Source: Vibrio tasmaniensis 1F-187
Lineage (GTDB): Bacteria; Pseudomonadota; Gammaproteobacteria; Enterobacterales; Vibrionaceae
Reading direction: 5' to 3'
Length of the DNA stretch: 64,000 bases
NCBI RefSeq assembly: GCF_000272405.2
Contig: NZ_AJZM02000150.1
Location: 1 to 64,000 of the forward strand
Shown here piece by piece: positions 30,983 through 39,366 of the stretch (its first letter is position 1; each line of letters opens with the position of its first letter). A program made the position numbers and the translations under genes. The notes beneath the pieces are model-generated. The model had not been told where the DNA came from. It worked only from the letters and a program-made list of their open reading frames with translations, and searched no databases.

Positions 30983-31003
30983 GTGAGAACTATTATCAAT
31001 TAT
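30983..31003 (-). promoter_or_regulatory. Fur box upstream of vctP
   Basis: On the minus strand the sequence reads ATAATTGATAATAGTTCTCA, which fits the Vibrio Fur pattern (TGATAAT followed by a TTCTCA-type half). It lies about 145 bases upstream of the vctP start, as expected for an iron-repressed siderophore transporter. Confidence 0.65.
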
Positions 31004-31180
31004 ATTTGCGTTAAATTAGCGACACAACAACTTTATTATTCAGAAATGTAAAAGTGAGTATTCATGTTTTGCGTAGTCGGGAGATATATTAGGAATCAAA
31101 AATAGCAAAAAGCGCGAAGAGGAAAATGATCATCAATCTGAAGAAAAAACCTGATGGGGGAAAATGTCCGAAAACCCTGT

Positions 31181-31221
31181 AATTACAACGCTAAACCTCC
31201 TAATTACAACGCTAAACCTCA
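31181..31221. repeat. Tandem 20-base direct repeat
   Basis: TAATTACAACGCTAAACCTC occurs at 31181-31200 and again, identically, at 31202-31221, one base apart. It is in the leader region between vctP and the small ORFs. Confidence 0.9.
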
Positions 31222-31446
31222 GAGTCACAAATTGCAATTTACAATGTAAAGACCAAGTATAACAGACACTTAACCACCACTAAATTAATACCTCAATTAA
31301 AACCACCAATGACAAAGAATACGAAGCGGTGCAAAACAGAGCCTCAGTCAGATACCTTGGTCAATCCCCTGTCCTTCGTTCATTTAACTATCAATAAGCG
31401 ACGGCAAATCATTCAAAAATATTTTTAAATTTAATTAGAAATAGGG

Positions 31447-31474
31447 TTGTAATTTAAAAAACTAGGCGTATAGT
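31447..31474 (+). promoter_or_regulatory. Possible sigma-70 promoter for the small ORFs
   Basis: TTGTAA (31447-31452), a 16-base spacer and TATAGT (31469-31474). It would give a leader of about 230 bases before the first small ORF. Weak -35 match. Confidence 0.35.
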
Positions 31475-31708
31475 TCGCCACCTGGCTCTAATCTATAGAG
31501 CTGTTAATGCTAAAGTAAGTCCAAGTTCCACATAGACAGTTCTCGATTCCCTCGTTACACCATCTCTGCGTCAGCTTTCACCCAGATAGTCATTCAATAG
31601 CTTTTAAATTCGATCCTACTACCGATCTCTCGTCATTCGCTCTTTTATCAGCGAAGTCAGAATAGATCGATCACTTAAATACAAATGTAATAAACACAAG
31701 GCACAGTT

Positions 31709-31807
31709 ATGTCACGCAGAACAACACGACAAACCCATTGGTACCAACTATCACGCGAAAAAACAGTCAATAAACTAAAAGGTAATAAATGCTCAAGATT
31801 AAAATAG
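31709..31807 (+). CDS. Small basic protein, 32 aa (candidate leader peptide)
   Basis: ATG at 31709, preceded by AAGG at good spacing, opens a 32-residue frame rich in Arg, Lys and Thr (begins MSRRTTRQTHWY). Its last 19 bases overlap the start of the next small ORF in another frame, so it could be a translationally coupled upstream ORF. It is too short to recognise, and chance is a real alternative. Confidence 0.35.
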   Translation: MSRRTTRQTHWYQLSREKTVNKLKGNKCSRLK

Positions 31808-31998
31808 ACTTACACAAAGAAGAGATTTCATGGGTCACCGAGATTCGACAGCTCAATAGCGATATACTCCACCGCCACATATTGCCCAAGCTACAACATC
31901 ACAGTTATCTCATCGACTTTGAATTTAATGAACGAGAAAGCATCGGAACTATCGTTTCAGGCAACGGAAACACCCTAGGACATTTCACACTCCTATAG
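31789..31998 (+). CDS. Small uncharacterised protein, 69 aa
   Basis: A 69-residue protein with an AAAGG ribosome binding site six bases before its ATG. It is of balanced composition and looks like a small alpha/beta domain (KIKIDLHKEEISWVTEIRQL, then YLIDFEFNERE). There is no signal peptide or membrane segment. I do not recognise it. It follows, overlapping by 19 bases, a 32-residue basic ORF. Confidence 0.55.
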   Translation: MLKIKIDLHKEEISWVTEIRQLNSDILHRHILPKLQHHSYLIDFEFNERESIGTIVSGNGNTLGHFTLL

Positions 31999-32237
31999 CA
32001 TTTCCCATAGGCTGCAAAAGAAACACCGTCTAGTTCGACAGATATAAAAAAAGTCAAAGATGTCACCCTCAATTCGCTCTAGCAGAACAAAATAGAGTAG
32101 AAGTAAAACAGATCAGAAACCTAGCCCTTTTTGCATTTCACACGCGGCTAACGCTAGCTAGGTTATCGTGCTTCTATTGAAACCAACTTATATCAAACTC
32201 TGAATCACCAATGAGTCATTATCATTGCATTCATGGA

Positions 32238-32819
32238 CTAATAAGTTAACGGCATCGACCTTAACTTTTGATCAAGAGTATATAAGTGTTCTGCAGCTTG
32301 CATGTGTTGAGGGTAATCGCTGAATTTCTCACGATTCTCCTCATTCATCTTACATGTCTCATCCACCAGCATTAACTTCCAATACAGCTTTGTTGTATGC
32401 AGCATCGCCAGTAAAGGTTTGAACACCTCTTTCTCATAAGCTTGAATCAACTCGTCACGTTCGTCTTCACTTGCGATTGAACCTTCGGTTGCCGACAACA
32501 CTTTTTGATACTTCAGGTTTTGTTGCAGCTTATCCATCACCGTTTGGTTTTCTTCCGCTAACTCAACAAGCTTCGACTTAATAATGTTCACCCAATTCTC
32601 TTGGCTCAGTACTGTGCCATCAACACTGTTAAAGTCTTCTCGTATCTGTCGTTCAACACCTTTTTGAGCTTTCTTTAAAACCGCACGCACCTTTTGAAAA
32701 GGCAGCTGATATTCCTTACTTAGCTCGATAATCAGTTTATGAAAACCACCGTTTGGAAGGTGTAAGTTTTCCTTAAACGTCGCCATTGCAGCTTCTTGCT
32801 GCTCTGTAAGGTGAGTCAT
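32238..32819 (-). CDS. Uncharacterised helical cytoplasmic protein (possibly DUF3069)
   Basis: A 193-residue protein, highly charged and almost wholly alpha-helical by composition, with no signal peptide or membrane segment. The family cannot be fixed from sequence reading; DUF3069, a Vibrio/Shewanella family, is my tentative thought. It is monocistronic and converges on the small ORF at 31998. No function can be assigned. Confidence 0.7.
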   Translation of the reverse strand: MTHLTEQQEAAMATFKENLHLPNGGFHKLIIELSKEYQLPFQKVRAVLKKAQKGVERQIREDFNSVDGTVLSQENWVNIIKSKLVELAEENQTVMDKLQQNLKYQKVLSATEGSIASEDERDELIQAYEKEVFKPLLAMLHTTKLYWKLMLVDETCKMNEENREKFSDYPQHMQAAEHLYTLDQKLRSMPLTY

Positions 32820-33072
32820 TCTGTTTCCTATTCTTTATCACTTATGGTGCTGAGCCCGCGATCATACCACTATATAACCTCGTTTTTTCGGTAACTTGAT
32901 AGGTTACATCTAGCTACGTACTTAATTTCTCGCAACACGTTATTTTTTGGCTAGTTTTCACACTACTTGGCATGAAATGGTAAAACTGATCATCGAATAA
33001 AAACCATACTACACCTGTACCAACAAAACAGACTTCTAACTTATACAGGTACTAAAATGAAAAAGATTGCAC

Positions 33073-33729
33073 TTAAGATTGAGACTGCGCAAGTCGGATG
33101 CTCACCAAGCTCGCGACCATGATGGCTAAATAGAAACTGCCGATAATGGACTCCATGAACACAAAGAATTGAGCAATAGGCAAAGCCGGTGATATGTCGC
33201 CATAGCCAACCGTGGTCAAGGTGATAAAGCTAAAGTACATCGCATTGAACAAGTTGGTCAGCCAGATTTGCTCTTCTAACCCGTTAAATGCATTAGGGAA
33301 GATTTCTAAAATCAACAAGTAGATAGTCGACCAAGCGAACCCTAACAACAAGTAAATACAGATAGAACCAATAATGTGATTGGGCGTCACCGTCTTTGCT
33401 TTCATTACCTGTTTGAGAGCGGAATAAATATGTGAGAACAGAAACACCGCCAATGCCGTTAACGTCACTATCGAAAGGTTATAGTCCTCCAAAAACGAGA
33501 ATACCCCCGACACCGTAGCGGTTATCAATAGCAGACCATACCAAGAGCGATACAAGGCTCGCTCTTTATGTATTCCCACTATCGAAACAGCCAAAGTAAT
33601 AATGATCAAAAACAGAATGGTCTTTTGACCTTGCGGATAAAACTGCTGCATCACCGCGCAACCAAAAAACAACACCAACAGTGCATAGAATAAGAAGTAG
33701 AAGTTGTCGTCTTTAGAGACTGGCTTCAT
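33073..33729 (-). CDS. Ion channel with K+ selectivity filter
   Basis: A 218-residue membrane protein with about four N-terminal helices followed by a two-helix pore module. The filter TVGYGD (173-178) between the last two helices is the potassium channel signature (ion_trans_2). There is no RCK or cyclic-nucleotide domain. It is the last gene of the HlyD/DUF2955/AI-2E operon: its ATG directly abuts the upstream stop codon with no gap, so the genes are cotranscribed and probably coupled. Potassium selectivity is inferred from the filter. Confidence 0.85.
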   Translation of the reverse strand: MKPVSKDDNFYFLFYALLVLFFGCAVMQQFYPQGQKTILFLIIITLAVSIVGIHKERALYRSWYGLLLITATVSGVFSFLEDYNLSIVTLTALAVFLFSHIYSALKQVMKAKTVTPNHIIGSICIYLLLGFAWSTIYLLILEIFPNAFNGLEEQIWLTNLFNAMYFSFITLTTVGYGDISPALPIAQFFVFMESIIGSFYLAIMVASLVSIRLAQSQS

Positions 33730-34830
33730 CTATTTTTCCTCTGCCTCTGCTGGTTTTTTCTCAGTTTCTTCTTGGTTTTTCTCTTCAAGTCCAAGCCATG
33801 CCATCATCAGCTCATAGCTTAAACTCAGTATCACAGCACCAACAAACAGACCAACGATGCCTGACATCGCCATTCCGCCCAATGCACCCAGTAGAATAAC
33901 CAACATTGGGATATGAGAGCCGCGGCTCAATAGCATCGGTTTCAAAATAGCGTCACTGCCACTGACCAAAATACACCACACTAAGAACAGGCTCGCCGCT
34001 AGCGTCGATTCAACACTGAACATGTAAATAATTGCAGGTAATAAAGCAAGAATCGGCGGAAGTTGAATAATTGCAATGAGCAGAACAGCTAATGCCCAAA
34101 ACGCAGCCGCAGGAACGCCTGCAATAACTAAACCAATTGCTGACATAATGGATTGAATCACAGCAACACCTATCACACCCTGCACGACACTACGTACCGT
34201 TGATTTAGATAACTGTACCAACTCTTCACCTTTACCATCGGTTAGGCGAGCCACTAAGTGAGTGACCCCCGTTTGGCACTTATCGGCGTTACTCATAAAT
34301 GCGCCAGCAATGATGGTAGAAATAATAAACTGAATAAACCCACCGCCGAGAGAGCCTAAAACAGAAGCAGCTTTCGTCGCAAACTGTTTCAGTTCGTCAG
34401 CATACTTTATGAACGTACCTTCAATATTATTGGAGGCAGCTACCAAGGTTGAATATACCTTCTCCCCAATGAATGGAATATCTTGTAAAGACTCTTTGGG
34501 TTTCGGCAGAGACAGGGTTCCGTCCTGTAGCCCTGTCATTAGGTCCGAAGCACTGGTGTAAATACCGGAAGAGAGCGCAACTAAAGGAATGAGCAGTAAC
34601 AGTACTCCGATAAAGCTCAGTAATGCGCTGGCTTTTCCTTTCGACATTCCCGTCTTATTTGAAATCGCGACAGCAACTGGATAGAGCGCAGTCGCAATGA
34701 TCGCCCCCCAAATAACCAATAGAATGAATGGGCGTAAAATCGCAAAACACCAGTAGACGAGCATAGCAATCGCTGCAATTTTGATGGCAGCGTCTATCGC
34801 CTGTTTTGAAAAATCGTCGGTTAACTTCAT
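33730..34830 (-). CDS. AI-2E family transporter (YdiK/TqsA-like)
   Basis: A 366-residue polytopic inner-membrane protein of the AI-2E transporter (PF01594) family, with clustered N-terminal helices, a central soluble loop (about 90-150) and C-terminal helices ending in a Glu/Lys-rich tail. Despite the family name, proven functions vary (autoinducer-2 export, Na+/H+ exchange), so the substrate is open. It is third in a four-gene operon, 22 bases after the DUF2955 gene and directly abutting the K+ channel gene. Confidence 0.83.
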   Translation of the reverse strand: MKLTDDFSKQAIDAAIKIAAIAMLVYWCFAILRPFILLVIWGAIIATALYPVAVAISNKTGMSKGKASALLSFIGVLLLLIPLVALSSGIYTSASDLMTGLQDGTLSLPKPKESLQDIPFIGEKVYSTLVAASNNIEGTFIKYADELKQFATKAASVLGSLGGGFIQFIISTIIAGAFMSNADKCQTGVTHLVARLTDGKGEELVQLSKSTVRSVVQGVIGVAVIQSIMSAIGLVIAGVPAAAFWALAVLLIAIIQLPPILALLPAIIYMFSVESTLAASLFLVWCILVSGSDAILKPMLLSRGSHIPMLVILLGALGGMAMSGIVGLFVGAVILSLSYELMMAWLGLEEKNQEETEKKPAEAEEK

Positions 34831-34852
34831 GAGACGTCCTTGTTAGACAAAA

Positions 34853-35872
34853 TTAATGCTGATTTTGTAGAAACTTCCAATTCCGAGTTTCTAGGAATAA
34901 AGAGGCCAAAATCATATATATGCCAATTAGCAATAATTGGAATATGCGAATAAAAGTGTTGCTATCGATATCGCCGGAGCTCATCAATGTGCTACCGACA
35001 AGTACTAGCAAGGTACTAAATGCAGTGGCGAAAATCGGTGCTTTTTCGGGAACCGTGTAGATTTTCTTAGCAATCACAATAGCGACCAAGCCTATGAATA
35101 AAGAGTAGAAGATAATATTCGGAACAATCGAAAGGATTGAAAAAGCAGCAATCGCGAGCAATCCCCCGATACCGTTACTTATCACCAGAAAAGCGCTCAA
35201 CTTTATCGACTTCTCTGACGTAATCATCAACGATAACAACGCAATGAACATCATTGTCAGCAAAGCTTCAGATATTTGAAAAATAAAGAAAAAACACACC
35301 ACTGGATAGGAGATAATCATCGCCCTAAAGGCCGCATACCAACGCTGTTTCTTTTCGAGTGGCGCAGCAGCGAAGCCAGAGAACGCCGATTTAGGCTCAG
35401 GGAAAAACACATGCACTAACGCAAAAAGCATGACTGAAACCACACCAGAGGTCGCTAAGCCAGAGGCCAGCATGACTGAAACGCCAGGGTTATCAATCGC
35501 CATGAATGGCAACATCAAGACCGCAATCAACAGTATGGTGGCGAACAGGTTCCATTTTGGGTCGACAAACAAGTAGTAACCCCACAGCATCATTAACCCC
35601 ACCAAAATCAGCAATGGAATTGGGTAATGGGTAATTCCTCGCGACAGCAATAAACCTAACCCCATCGTCACCACAACGGCCAAGAGCAATTCGTAGACCG
35701 TTTCCTTATGGAGGTTTGATTTATCAATTAAGAACTTAGCAGTGAACACTGGCGCCACAAACGCAAGTGGCCAGTTTATCCACGCCGCCAAGAAAACAGC
35801 CAACGTGACCCCGACAGTAAATCGCAGGATACGTTGCTGTGTTTGTTGGTCAGGAATCCGCTTATCGGACAT
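34853..35872 (-). CDS. DUF2955 family inner-membrane protein (FUSC/AaeB-like efflux component)
   Basis: A 339-residue protein with two blocks of about five helices and a short central soluble part, matching DUF2955, which resembles the membrane half of FUSC/AaeB efflux proteins. It overlaps the end of the HlyD-type adaptor gene by 11 bases, strong evidence that the two work together as an aromatic-acid or drug efflux pump. The substrate is unknown. Confidence 0.78.
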   Translation of the reverse strand: MSDKRIPDQQTQQRILRFTVGVTLAVFLAAWINWPLAFVAPVFTAKFLIDKSNLHKETVYELLLAVVVTMGLGLLLSRGITHYPIPLLILVGLMMLWGYYLFVDPKWNLFATILLIAVLMLPFMAIDNPGVSVMLASGLATSGVVSVMLFALVHVFFPEPKSAFSGFAAAPLEKKQRWYAAFRAMIISYPVVCFFFIFQISEALLTMMFIALLSLMITSEKSIKLSAFLVISNGIGGLLAIAAFSILSIVPNIIFYSLFIGLVAIVIAKKIYTVPEKAPIFATAFSTLLVLVGSTLMSSGDIDSNTFIRIFQLLLIGIYMILASLFLETRNWKFLQNQH

Positions 35873-36983
35873 AAGACAATACGCTAATCAGACGAATCCA
35901 TACTTTGCCTATCGCGTTGAACACAAAGTTATCGCCGCTATAAACAATCACATCCGCTTGGCCACCCACTCGGAGCATGCCTGTCACTTCTTCATTATCA
36001 AATTCAATGGTGATAGGAAGCATCTGTGTTTGGCGCAACCAACCCGTTTGTTGGCTAGCTTGCGCAAGCTTACCTGCTTGATCATTTTGCCCCCAATCAA
36101 CACCCCAATCGATGCTACTTACGCGCCCTTTTACCACTTTGCCCGGTGCGAAGTCTAACGCCACTTCAACTTCATCACCGACCGTTACATTACCTAGGCT
36201 GTTCTCTCGATAATAAGCTTCAATCCAAATATCTTCGGTTGAAACAAAGGTCATGATTGCTTGCCCTGCCGATGCATAAAACCCTTCAGACAGGCTAAAG
36301 TTAGAAACACCACCTTGTGTCGGCGCGGTTATCACGGTGCGCTCTAGGTTCAATTGAGCTTGTTCAAGTGCCAGCAACGCCGCTTTCACTTGACTGTTTT
36401 CTTGTCCCTCTTTACCCATTTGTTGCTTCGCACCTTCAAGATCAGCCTCTGCATTCACAACAGCTGCTCGAGAGGTCGCTAATGCTGCTCGCGCTTTATC
36501 TGCATCTGATTTAGAAACCACACCTTTGTCTGCCATCTCTAAAACACGCTTGGCTTGTAGTTTGGTGTTTTGTCTTTCAACAATCGCTGAAGTGAGTTTC
36601 GCTTGCGCTGAAGCAATACTCGCGGTTTGAGCACCGACATTTTGGCCTGCAATCTCTAAATTTTGCTCGGCTTGTTGTACTGCAATTTTGTAATCAGACT
36701 CATCTAAAATGGCTAACTTGTCACCTTGATTAACCAGTTGGTTTGGTTGAACCAGTATATCGAGCACTTTACCCGACACCTCAGGCTTGATTGGAACGAT
36801 ATAACCTTTTACACGAGCATTATCAGTTATAGGGATGATGCGGTCTGAAATGACACTGAAGAGCAACATGAATGCAACAAACAACAATAGGTAGTTTGTG
36901 ACCTTTCTTACTTTGTCTTTTCCATTTTCTTGCTGGCCAACTTCTTCATTGGCTTCTTGCTTATTCCCTTTGGCTTCTGACAT
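35862..36983 (-). CDS. HlyD/EmrA-type periplasmic adaptor (membrane fusion protein)
   Basis: A 373-residue adaptor with one N-terminal membrane helix (about 30-48), a biotinyl-lipoyl half near ARVKGYIVPIKPEVSGKV, a long alpha-helical hairpin (about 85-205) and the second lipoyl half with beta-barrel (APTQGGVSNFSLSEGFYAS). It joins an inner-membrane pump to an outer-membrane channel. First gene of the operon with DUF2955, AI-2E and K+ channel genes, divergent from an AraC-type regulator. Confidence 0.9.
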   Translation of the reverse strand: MSEAKGNKQEANEEVGQQENGKDKVRKVTNYLLLFVAFMLLFSVISDRIIPITDNARVKGYIVPIKPEVSGKVLDILVQPNQLVNQGDKLAILDESDYKIAVQQAEQNLEIAGQNVGAQTASIASAQAKLTSAIVERQNTKLQAKRVLEMADKGVVSKSDADKARAALATSRAAVVNAEADLEGAKQQMGKEGQENSQVKAALLALEQAQLNLERTVITAPTQGGVSNFSLSEGFYASAGQAIMTFVSTEDIWIEAYYRENSLGNVTVGDEVEVALDFAPGKVVKGRVSSIDWGVDWGQNDQAGKLAQASQQTGWLRQTQMLPITIEFDNEEVTGMLRVGGQADVIVYSGDNFVFNAIGKVWIRLISVLSYVR

Positions 36984-37142
36984 GGGGCTCCCTTCTAGAT
37001 AACTAACATCAACAAAATTAATACTTTAAAAATAAACCCAGCAATGGAAAACTCAAGTAAATAGGGTTAGATTTAGTAAACAAAACGTTGCAAATGATAT
37101 GCACGTCTAATAATGCAACAATATATACAGGATTGTATTCTC

Positions 37143-38138
37143 ATGACCTCTAGTCACTACCAAGTCCCAGTAATTCAGACGAACTACGCTAAAATTCTGG
37201 TTCAGGTTTTTTCTGACTATGGTCTTGATTTACATATGTTGCTTAAAGATTCCGGTTTACCACCAGACCTTATCGAATCAGAAAGCGATTTTGTGCCATC
37301 GGAATCCATTAAGCGTTTGATTTATCTCACATCGGCGCAACTTGGCGTATCTCGGTTCACCGATATTCTAGGACTCGCATTTCGACGTCGAATCATCCCA
37401 AATGTCTTGCATCAATTTGCCGAATTTAAAACCATTGGTGATTCGCTGAAACACCTAAATTCAATCTTTGCCTACGACTCCCCAGGCAGCAAAGTCGAGC
37501 TTATTCAAGAACACGGCCAAAGTTGGTTTTGCCGAACTGCACCCGAAGACAATTCCCCTACGTTTCAATGGGGAGAAGCTTTTGCAATTACATATATCAT
37601 TGAGTTAATAACCATTTTATCCAAATCCCCATGGTTGCCTAGTAAGGTGCGTCTGCAAGGACATGACATCGATGTCGTCAAAACACTGGTGCCAAGTAGC
37701 TGCCAATTGTTTGTTGAACAGTCGTCGACGGCTGTGCTGATCCCTGAAGAAATCTTACAACTCCCAATTCGCCTAACCTCTAAAGAACTCAGTGCTAAAC
37801 CGACGCTTATTGAGTGGCACACCAGCTTTACCGATAGCGTTTATGAGCTACTCAAGCCCTACATGAAAGAACAAGATCTCTCACTTGAAGAAACGGCTGA
37901 ACTGCTCAATTTTTCTGTACGAACTTTTCAACGCAAACTCAAAAATGAAAATACGACCTATCGAAAAATCAAAGAAAACCTAATGTTTTCAGTCGCATGT
38001 GAGCTGATGGAAGAAGGACACACGCTGACCTACATTTCGAGCCAGTTGGGATACACCAACATCTCTCATTTTTCACGTGCGTTTAAGCGTGTGTCTGGTC
38101 TTACGCCGAAGATTTACCAACGCTCAATCTCGGCTTAG
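37143..38138 (+). CDS. AraC-family regulator (PF12625 N-terminal domain)
   Basis: A 331-residue regulator with an N-terminal arabinose-binding-like domain of the OruR/ArgR-type group (about 15-190) and a C-terminal AraC double helix-turn-helix (SLEETAELLNFSVRTFQRKL, then LTYISSQLGYTNISHFSRAF). It is divergent from the HlyD efflux operon across about 150 bases and probably controls it. I chose ATG 37143 (MTSSHYQ); an ATG ten codons upstream (37113) is possible, but neither has a strong ribosome binding site. Confidence 0.85.
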   Translation: MTSSHYQVPVIQTNYAKILVQVFSDYGLDLHMLLKDSGLPPDLIESESDFVPSESIKRLIYLTSAQLGVSRFTDILGLAFRRRIIPNVLHQFAEFKTIGDSLKHLNSIFAYDSPGSKVELIQEHGQSWFCRTAPEDNSPTFQWGEAFAITYIIELITILSKSPWLPSKVRLQGHDIDVVKTLVPSSCQLFVEQSSTAVLIPEEILQLPIRLTSKELSAKPTLIEWHTSFTDSVYELLKPYMKEQDLSLEETAELLNFSVRTFQRKLKNENTTYRKIKENLMFSVACELMEEGHTLTYISSQLGYTNISHFSRAFKRVSGLTPKIYQRSISA

Positions 38139-38174
38139 ATACCGCTCGATTGATTAACCAAGCGCGGCCTGCAT

Positions 38175-39248
38175 CTAACCAAGGGCAATTGGAGTAGCAC
38201 AGCCCGAGCTAGAGCTAGAGCTAGAGCTACACACCCTATTTCGCCCGTTACCTTTGGCACGATAAAGCGCCTTATCCGCACTGCGACAGGTCGCTTCGGC
38301 TTGTGCTTGTATTTCAGATACACCACTGCTCACAGTCAGGTTCAGTGTTGTTCCTTTGGAAATCACTTCTTTCAATCGATACATCGCCTCAAACGCTTCT
38401 GCCAAATTAGTTTCGGGCATCAAGATAGCGAACTCCTCGCCGCCTACTCGCGCGACGATGTCGGTGTCTCGACTGTTATTTCTCAACAGTTCTGCGACCT
38501 CTTTCAACGCTGAATCACCTTGGTCATGACCATGATTATCATTGATGGCCTTGAAATGATCTAAATCGATCAACGCCAAACAGGAATGCGTGTAACCATA
38601 ACGCTCCGCTAAGTTTGAATAATGATTAAGATCTTTATCAAAACGGCGGCGGTTCCAGCACCCTGTGAGAGAATCTGTGTCCACCAACATTCTTAATCGA
38701 CGTTCTAATACTTTGCGTCGACTAATATCCGTAAAGGTCACCACATATTTATTATTGTGCGACAGTATTTCAACTAACTTTTCGACAACCACATTCACAG
38801 TAAAATGTTCACCAAGTCGACTGACTCCACTCAACTCACCCTTCCATCTCTGGTTTTCCTTGAGTGAGCGAGTAATGGTAGATATTAAACTGCTGTTATT
38901 CATAAAACAGAGATCAGAAATCGGGCGAGACTCGACTTGATTAAAGGCATAACCTGAAACTCTAGAGAACTGTTGATTGACTTGTATTACCCTCAATTGA
39001 CTATCGAGGATGATAAAACCAGCAACGCCATCAATGATCGCTTCCGACAAGCTATTCTTGCTTTGAGCCATTTCATGTCGATATAGGCGTGCAGTAATGA
39101 GGGTGCTGAGCAAAAACAACGCGCACACAGAAAAAGCCATGACTGCCGAAGAAGCCATACTCAATAACCACAAGCTAACTGCCATATTAAGGGCAAGTGT
39201 AGACACCACGTATAGCGGCATTTTTCGGTCAAAACTTAACTTATTCAT
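38175..39248 (-). CDS. PAS-GGDEF diguanylate cyclase with Ser-repeat tail
   Basis: A 357-residue membrane-linked protein with two N-terminal helices (about 10-52), a PAS domain (about 68-180) and a GGDEF domain with an intact GGEEF active site (269-273), so it should synthesise cyclic di-GMP. The expected RxxD inhibitory site is not obvious. The C-terminus ends in a run of eight Ser after GRNRVC, encoded by a hexanucleotide microsatellite, which is unlike the rest of the protein. It converges on the AraC gene with a 36-base gap. Confidence 0.92.
   Translation of the reverse strand: MNKLSFDRKMPLYVVSTLALNMAVSLWLLSMASSAVMAFSVCALFLLSTLITARLYRHEMAQSKNSLSEAIIDGVAGFIILDSQLRVIQVNQQFSRVSGYAFNQVESRPISDLCFMNNSSLISTITRSLKENQRWKGELSGVSRLGEHFTVNVVVEKLVEILSHNNKYVVTFTDISRRKVLERRLRMLVDTDSLTGCWNRRRFDKDLNHYSNLAERYGYTHSCLALIDLDHFKAINDNHGHDQGDSALKEVAELLRNNSRDTDIVARVGGEEFAILMPETNLAEAFEAMYRLKEVISKGTTLNLTVSSGVSEIQAQAEATCRSADKALYRAKGNGRNRVCSSSSSSSSGCATPIALG
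38206..38229. repeat. Hexanucleotide microsatellite (GAGCTA)4 inside the cyclase gene
   Basis: Four perfect GAGCTA units in the 3' end of the diguanylate cyclase gene, read on the minus strand as alternating Ser codons (AGC TCT). Because the unit is two codons, gain or loss of copies keeps the frame. Confidence 0.95.
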
Positions 39249-39366
39249 AGTCTGCTCTAGTGATGGACGAATGACTATGATGGCTAAGTTTTCACTAAGA
39301 TATTTACCATTTTACGACACATACAAATTCAAATTATATGAGTACCATTAAGATCAACAACTTATG

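Larger units (their letters stand above)
31009..31708. other. Long intergenic region between vctP and two small ORFs
   Basis: About 700 bases without a convincing gene. It holds a 20-base direct repeat (31181-31221) and a possible sigma-70 promoter (31447-31474). I see no hairpin followed by a T-run that would define an sRNA here. Confidence 0.5.

Noticed and set aside
32190..32225. CAATGA...TCATTG palindrome resembling a Fur half-site
   Set aside because: Only one half matches Fur well, and it lies between two convergent genes where no promoter is expected.
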